8,641 nt of DNA from Candidatus Nanohalarchaeota archaeon (lineage in GTDB: Archaea; EX4484-52; B79-G9). How positions within the stretch are numbered: position 1 is the stretch's first letter; each line of letters starts with the position of its first letter. The position numbers and the translations under genes are program-made. Below, piece after piece: positions 5,525 through 8,641 of this stretch. The notes under the pieces were generated by a model. The model was not told the DNA's origin. It saw only the letters and a program-made list of their open reading frames with translations, and ran no database searches. The DNA lies in the NCBI GenBank assembly GCA_003660865.1, contig QMVA01000050.1, forward strand, positions 1 to 8,641. Direction: 5' to 3'.

Positions 5525-6424
5525 GTGGATAAAATGGATTTGAATATGGAATTGTTGTCTGGTCTGTTTGCGCATGAAATGATGGCAACAGCATTGATTA
5601 TTCTTGCGACGTTCTGCTTTGCGCATCTTGTAGATAGAGCTTTTTTCCGGCTTGAAGGGACTTCCAGTGTCAGGAAAAAAATTGATCCTACCAGACAGAG
5701 AGTGTTGAGGAAAGTTATTCAGGTATTGATTTATATTATCGGTATCGTGCTTGTGTTTTATTCTATTCCTGAACTTCGGGCGGTTTCTGTGGGTATGTTT
5801 GCAGGTGTCGGGGTCATTGGTATTGTTGTCGGGTTCGCGGCGCAGGAGACGCTTGCTAATCTTGTTGCGGGTGTCAGTCTTGCTGTTTTTCAGCCGTTCC
5901 GGCTTGGGGACAGGTTAAGGATTTCCAAGGAGTATGGGATTGTTGAGGATATTACTCTGCGCCATACAGTCATAAGGACATGGGAGAACAAGAGGATTGT
6001 TATCCCGAATCATGTTATCAGCCAGGATCCGATTGTGAATTATAGTATCGGGGATGATAAAATCCTGAAGTATCTCGATGTGTCTATCAGCTATGATTCA
6101 GATATTGATCTTGCGCGCAGGATAATGATGAGTGAAGTAAAGAAGCACCCGGATGTTCTGGATATTAATACCTCAAAGGATATCAGCAGTTCAGATATTC
6201 CTGTTGTACGGATGAGGAAACTTACAGATAGCGGCGTTACTTTAAGGCTGCTTTTCTGGGCGCCGGATCAGAGTGTAGCTACGCGGACCGGTTATGAGTT
6301 GCTTGAGTCCATTAAGAAGAGGTTTGATAAGGAAGGTGTTGAGATACCGTACCCGTATCTAACTATTGTGTATAAGAAGGATCTTCCTAAGACTAAACAT
6401 CTGAATGAAGATAAGAAGAAGTGA
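5525..6424 (+). CDS. Small-conductance mechanosensitive channel, MscS family
   Basis: A 299-residue MscS-type channel that would release solutes on hypo-osmotic shock as a membrane heptamer. There are three membrane segments: near 18-36, 64-80 and a Gly/Ala-rich pore helix at 88-122 (MFAGVGVIGIVVGFAAQETL, then ANLVAGV). The beta domain follows with FQPFRLGDRL (122-131) and the family motif V-E-D-I-T-L-R-H-T-x-I-R-T-W-E-N-K-R-I-V-I-P-N (140-162), then an alpha/beta C-terminal domain and a lysine-rich tail. The size is that of the basic MscS class. The start is uncertain: GTG at 5525 sits at the predicted transcription start, while ATG codons follow at 5534 and 5546. A T7 run on the + strand at 6473-6479, inside the convergent ATPase gene, could end its transcript. 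Confidence 0.93.
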   Translation: MDKMDLNMELLSGLFAHEMMATALIILATFCFAHLVDRAFFRLEGTSSVRKKIDPTRQRVLRKVIQVLIYIIGIVLVFYSIPELRAVSVGMFAGVGVIGIVVGFAAQETLANLVAGVSLAVFQPFRLGDRLRISKEYGIVEDITLRHTVIRTWENKRIVIPNHVISQDPIVNYSIGDDKILKYLDVSISYDSDIDLARRIMMSEVKKHPDVLDINTSKDISSSDIPVVRMRKLTDSGVTLRLLFWAPDQSVATRTGYELLESIKKRFDKEGVEIPYPYLTIVYKKDLPKTKHLNEDKKK

Positions 6425-6431
6425 GTGATTA

Positions 6432-7724
6432 TCAGATATCCAGGAACCATTTCCAGGCAGGTATGTATTTGATTTTTTTCCCATTTATTTCTTCTTCTGC
6501 CTCATAGTCTCCGGTAATGATTAATCCTTTGTCCAGATGGAATTCATACATTGCTTTTGTCAGTCCCCTGATTTCTCTTTTTTTTACATCTTCTGCGGGA
6601 TTCCAGCAGACTTGGATGAGTTCTGTGATTTTGAGATTGTCTTTTATTACAAAGTCAACTTCGTCGCCTACGTTGGATTTCCAGTAGTATATCTCTTTGT
6701 TCCGCCTTTTCAGTTCAATGAATACAGCGTTTTCTGTGAGTCGACCGTATGCTTTTATGTATTTGAAGGAGATTGCTGAAAGAAAGCCGTTGTCTATGCA
6801 GTATATTTTTTTCGGGTATTGCATCTGCGTCTTTATTTTTGAGGAGATTATTGATACGGGAAATATGAAGAAGGAATTTTGGGCGTAAGACTGGTATTCG
6901 CAAAGTGTGTTTTTGCTGAGGCTGTAGCCGAATGTTTCGAGGACATTGCATGATTTGCTGATGCTTGAATATGTTAAATTTATGAGCAGTTTCAGGTAGT
7001 CTCTGAGCAGGCTTGTGTTTCTTATGTTGTAGCGGTCTATTATGTCGCGGTTTATTATTGTTTTGAAGTATTCCTGCAGCAGTTGTATCTTGTCGTCTTT
7101 TTGCAGGACAACTTCAGGCATGCCGCCGTATTCGAGGTATTCGCGAAGCAGTTTTAGTAGTTTTGTCTTGTCTTTTTCACTATATTCTATTGTTTTTCTG
7201 TCGAAGCTCATGTTTTTGAATTTCAGGAATTCCTTAAAGGAGAGGGGGTAGATGTCGTGTGTAATTGCGCGGCCTCTTAGTGTTGTTGAAATTTCTTTGC
7301 TTGATAGTTTTGAGGATGAGCCGCTTAGATATAGGGTGATTTCGCGCTCGTCGTGGATTCTTCTTGCCCATTTGTCCCACAAGGGGATTACCTGTATCTC
7401 ATCAAGGAAGAGATATATTTTTTTTTGGGGGTCGAAGAACTGCCTGATTGTGGGGACTAATTCTGTCAGGGTTTCTGTTTTTTCGGGGAGTCTCTCGTCT
7501 TCGAAATTAAGGTAGAATATTGAGTTTTTGTCTGTTCCCTCAGATATTAGCTGGTTTATTAGCTGGTACATTGTGTATGTTTTGCCGGATTGGCGGACTC
7601 CTGCAATGGTATGTATCTGGTTTGTTTTTTGGGGCGCGGTGGGAATAGTTATGTCTCTTTTTACCAGGTCTTTTGGAGTTCCTCTTTCTTTCCATGCGAC
7701 TAAGATGTTTTTGATTGATTCCAT
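6432..7724 (-). CDS. AAA-type ATPase with C-terminal DUF4143 (nuclease-like) domain
   Basis: From the ATG at 7724 this is 430 residues, typical of the prokaryotic ATPase/DUF4143 family. Walker A is GVRQSGKT (42-49), Walker B is IYLFLDEIQ (103-111), and LYLSGSSSKLSS with TLRGR (131-152) is the family's sensor/arginine region, followed by YPLSFKEFL. The C-terminal domain shows ENAVFIELKRR (331-341), YYWKSNVGDEVDFVI (346-360) and LIQVCW (369-374), the layout of a PD-(D/E)xK-like fold in which the last motif is QVC and not ExK. Such proteins are widespread in archaea and sporadic bacteria, and their role is unclear. The frame runs on to 7826, but those 34 residues, with a repeated KLYSIQYN, merely translate the operator array. 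The TATA box at 7749-7756 puts the transcript start about 2 nt before the ATG at 7724. Confidence 0.92.
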   Translation of the reverse strand: MESIKNILVAWKERGTPKDLVKRDITIPTAPQKTNQIHTIAGVRQSGKTYTMYQLINQLISEGTDKNSIFYLNFEDERLPEKTETLTELVPTIRQFFDPQKKIYLFLDEIQVIPLWDKWARRIHDEREITLYLSGSSSKLSSKEISTTLRGRAITHDIYPLSFKEFLKFKNMSFDRKTIEYSEKDKTKLLKLLREYLEYGGMPEVVLQKDDKIQLLQEYFKTIINRDIIDRYNIRNTSLLRDYLKLLINLTYSSISKSCNVLETFGYSLSKNTLCEYQSYAQNSFFIFPVSIISSKIKTQMQYPKKIYCIDNGFLSAISFKYIKAYGRLTENAVFIELKRRNKEIYYWKSNVGDEVDFVIKDNLKITELIQVCWNPAEDVKKREIRGLTKAMYEFHLDKGLIITGDYEAEEEINGKKIKYIPAWKWFLDI

Positions 7725-7727
7725 AGT

Positions 7728-7814
7728 ATTGTATTGTATGGAATACAATTTTATATGGTTATTGTATTGTATAGAATACAATTTCGAGGGTTTTTGTATT
7801 ATATGGAATACGAT
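7728..7814. repeat. Array of three 22-bp inverted repeats, candidate operators of the ATPase gene
   Basis: Three imperfect dyads occupy 7728-7749, 7761-7782 and 7793-7814. Each is built from half-sites TTGTATT and AATACAA around a short centre. Copies 1 and 2 differ at one base; copy 3 differs from copy 1 at three. The start-to-start distances are 33 and 32 bp, close to three helical turns, so bound proteins would lie on one face of the DNA. Copy 1 lies between the ATPase TATA box and its start codon, and copy 2 lies just upstream of the TATA/BRE region. This suggests tight cooperative repression, or activation by the upstream copies. The binding protein is not identifiable. Confidence 0.75.
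7749..7756 (-). promoter_or_regulatory. TATA box for the ATPase gene
   Basis: The - strand reads ATATAAAA between operator copies 1 and 2. Its centre lies about 26 bp upstream of position 7726, giving a nearly leaderless transcript for the ATG at 7724. This supports the shorter start and an independent transcription unit separate from the upstream reductase gene. Confidence 0.6.
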
Positions 7815-7822
7815 TTGGCACT

Positions 7823-8416
7823 TCATTTTAGAATTTCATATTTTAAGACTACCACATCGTCCGGTTTCTGGACATCTTTTAGTTTTAGGTTTATGGGCGC
7901 ATCAAGTTCTTTTTCTATGAAGCGGATGCCTTTTGATGTGATCTGTGGCGCTATTGCCACAATCAGTTCGTCTGCCAGATTGAGGTCCAGGATGGATGAA
8001 ATTAGTGTTCCGCCGCCCTCAACCATAAGTTTATTTATACCTGTTTCAGATAGTTGTTTAATAAGCGCGCATAAATCAACTTTATCTCTCCCACAAACAA
8101 TAACCTTCGCTTTTTTTTGGATTTCAGCTATGCTCTCCTTTGGCGCGTTTTCTGATACTGCTATTATTGCAGGAGTTTCGAATATTCTTGCGTCTTTTGG
8201 GATTCTGCATCTGCTGTCTATTACTATTTTTATTGGCTCTTTTCCTGTGTCGTGGGTTGTCAGGCGCGGGTTGTCTTTCAGGATTGTGTTTATCCCGACC
8301 ATTACAGCATCGCTTTTTGCGCGAAGTTCGTAGACGCGCTTCCAGTCTTTTTTGTTTGAGTAGTTGCCCTCAATTATGCTGTCGAGGCTTTTAGCGCAGT
8401 TGATTGTTATGTGCAT
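7823..8416 (-). CDS. arfC: RibD-fold reductase, archaeal 2,5-diamino-6-ribosylaminopyrimidinone 5'-phosphate reductase
   Basis: Predicted to reduce 2,5-diamino-6-ribosylamino-4(3H)-pyrimidinone 5'-phosphate to the ribitylamino form with NAD(P)H, the early reduction of archaeal and fungal riboflavin synthesis. The 197 residues form a single RibD C-terminal (DHFR-like) domain without a deaminase domain, as in archaeal enzymes. Motifs: NCAKSLDSII (6-15) where A-M-S-x-D-G-K-I is usual, SDAVMVGINTILKDNPRLT (35-53), PIKIVIDSRCRIP (61-73), AVSENAP (86-92) and LMVEGGGTLISSIL (130-143) for cofactor binding, then LADELIVAIAPQI (147-159). The protein is slightly shorter than relatives (about 220). The start ATG lies 4 nt after the stop of the upstream winged-helix gene, with GAGTGAT as ribosome binding site, so the two are probably co-transcribed. 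No other riboflavin gene is in view. Confidence 0.85.
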   Translation of the reverse strand: MHITINCAKSLDSIIEGNYSNKKDWKRVYELRAKSDAVMVGINTILKDNPRLTTHDTGKEPIKIVIDSRCRIPKDARIFETPAIIAVSENAPKESIAEIQKKAKVIVCGRDKVDLCALIKQLSETGINKLMVEGGGTLISSILDLNLADELIVAIAPQITSKGIRFIEKELDAPINLKLKDVQKPDDVVVLKYEILK

Positions 8417-8420
8417 TTTA

Positions 8421-8641
8421 TCACTCTGTTACTTGCCAGTGTCCGCCTTTGTCGGGACCTATTCTTTTCAGCAGACCTTTTTTCTTTAATGTATCCAAAT
8501 GCTTTTGGATTGCAGATTGGTTAATACCAATAGAGTTGGAAAGTTCTTTTCGTGAAATGTTAGGGTTATCTATGATTATCTTCAAGATTCCAATTTGCCT
8601 CTCAGATAAAGTTTCTGACCACTTTTCTGACCACTTTTCTG
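8421..8641 (-). CDS. C-terminal winged helix of a regulator-like protein (partial; AlbA_2/RecG-like type)
   Basis: The frame is open from the window edge to a TGA at 8423-8421, giving 72 visible residues. It begins with repeats of E-K-W-S, continues as SERQIGILKIIIDNPNISRKELS, then has the recognition-helix region GINQSAIQKHLDTLKKKGLLKRIG and a wing ending GPDKGGHWQVTE. This is the winged helix with preceding (E-K-W-S)n linker commonly found at the C-terminus of archaeal and bacterial proteins with an N-terminal AlbA_2 (Schlafen-like) domain, often annotated as RecG-related or ATP-binding regulators. The N-terminal part lies outside the window. The reductase gene follows after 4 nt. It is a candidate, unproven, DNA-binding protein for the operators nearby. 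Confidence 0.8.
   Translation of the reverse strand, partial: EKWSEKWSETLSERQIGILKIIIDNPNISRKELSNSIGINQSAIQKHLDTLKKKGLLKRIGPDKGGHWQVTE
8616..8641 (-). repeat. 12-bp tandem repeat within coding sequence
   Basis: The + strand unit TGACCACTTTTC occurs twice exactly (8616-8627 and 8628-8639) and begins a third time at the window edge. In the - strand frame it encodes the E-K-W-S repeat of the linker ahead of the winged helix. Being a multiple of three, it can change copy number without frameshift. Confidence 0.8.

Noticed and set aside
7728..7814. CRISPR-like array (three repeats, regular spacing)
   Set aside because: Repeats are 22-bp palindromes with only 10-11 bp between them, too short for spacers, and are centred on a promoter.
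7734..8333. 199-codon + strand ORF
   Set aside because: It is the antisense shadow of the RibD-fold reductase and the operator array. Composition is rich in Ser and Phe, and it shows no motif.

Overview
The window looks archaeal. It carries a class I HMG-CoA reductase, a mevalonate kinase-like GHMP protein and an archaeal-type RibD-fold reductase of riboflavin synthesis. Promoters have TATA boxes centred about 26 bp upstream of start codons. Several genes look leaderless or nearly so, while genes inside operons have GAGG/GGAG/GGTGG-type ribosome binding sites. Base composition is AT-rich. The lineage cannot be named from the sequence. No rRNA, tRNA, transposase or CRISPR array was seen.

Layout. 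At 1-117 is the 3' end of an unidentified + strand gene, followed by a stretch to 371 with no convincing intact gene but possible coding debris. From 2523 down to 372 on the - strand runs an apparent operon: HMG-CoA reductase, then two overlapping paralogous small membrane proteins, then a possible 48-residue single-span membrane peptide. From 3243 down to 2624 (-) is a two-gene unit: a DUF5678-like small protein and a retropepsin-fold protein whose expected catalytic Asp is Gly. A perfect inverted repeat sits on the predicted start of this unit. At 3369-4433 (+) is an AI-2E/PerM-family membrane protein. Its stop codon abuts the stop of the convergent mevalonate kinase-like gene (5420-4434, -). 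That gene shares a divergent promoter region with an MscS-type channel (5525-6424, +). The channel gene converges on an AAA-type ATPase/DUF4143 gene (7724-6432, -), whose promoter carries three 22-bp inverted repeats at 32-33 bp spacing. Upstream on the - strand are the riboflavin-pathway reductase (8416-7823) and the C-terminal winged helix of a truncated regulator-like protein (8641-8421).

How they fit together. HMG-CoA reductase and the kinase-like protein point to the mevalonate route to archaeal lipids, though the kinase lacks several residues usually essential in mevalonate kinase. The MscS and PerM proteins are membrane channel/transporter types. The ATPase, the regulator fragment and the DUF5678/retropepsin pair look like accessory genes. 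The two operator-like elements, the degenerate retropepsin, the unusual kinase active site and the paralogous membrane pair behind HMG-CoA reductase are the most interesting points.
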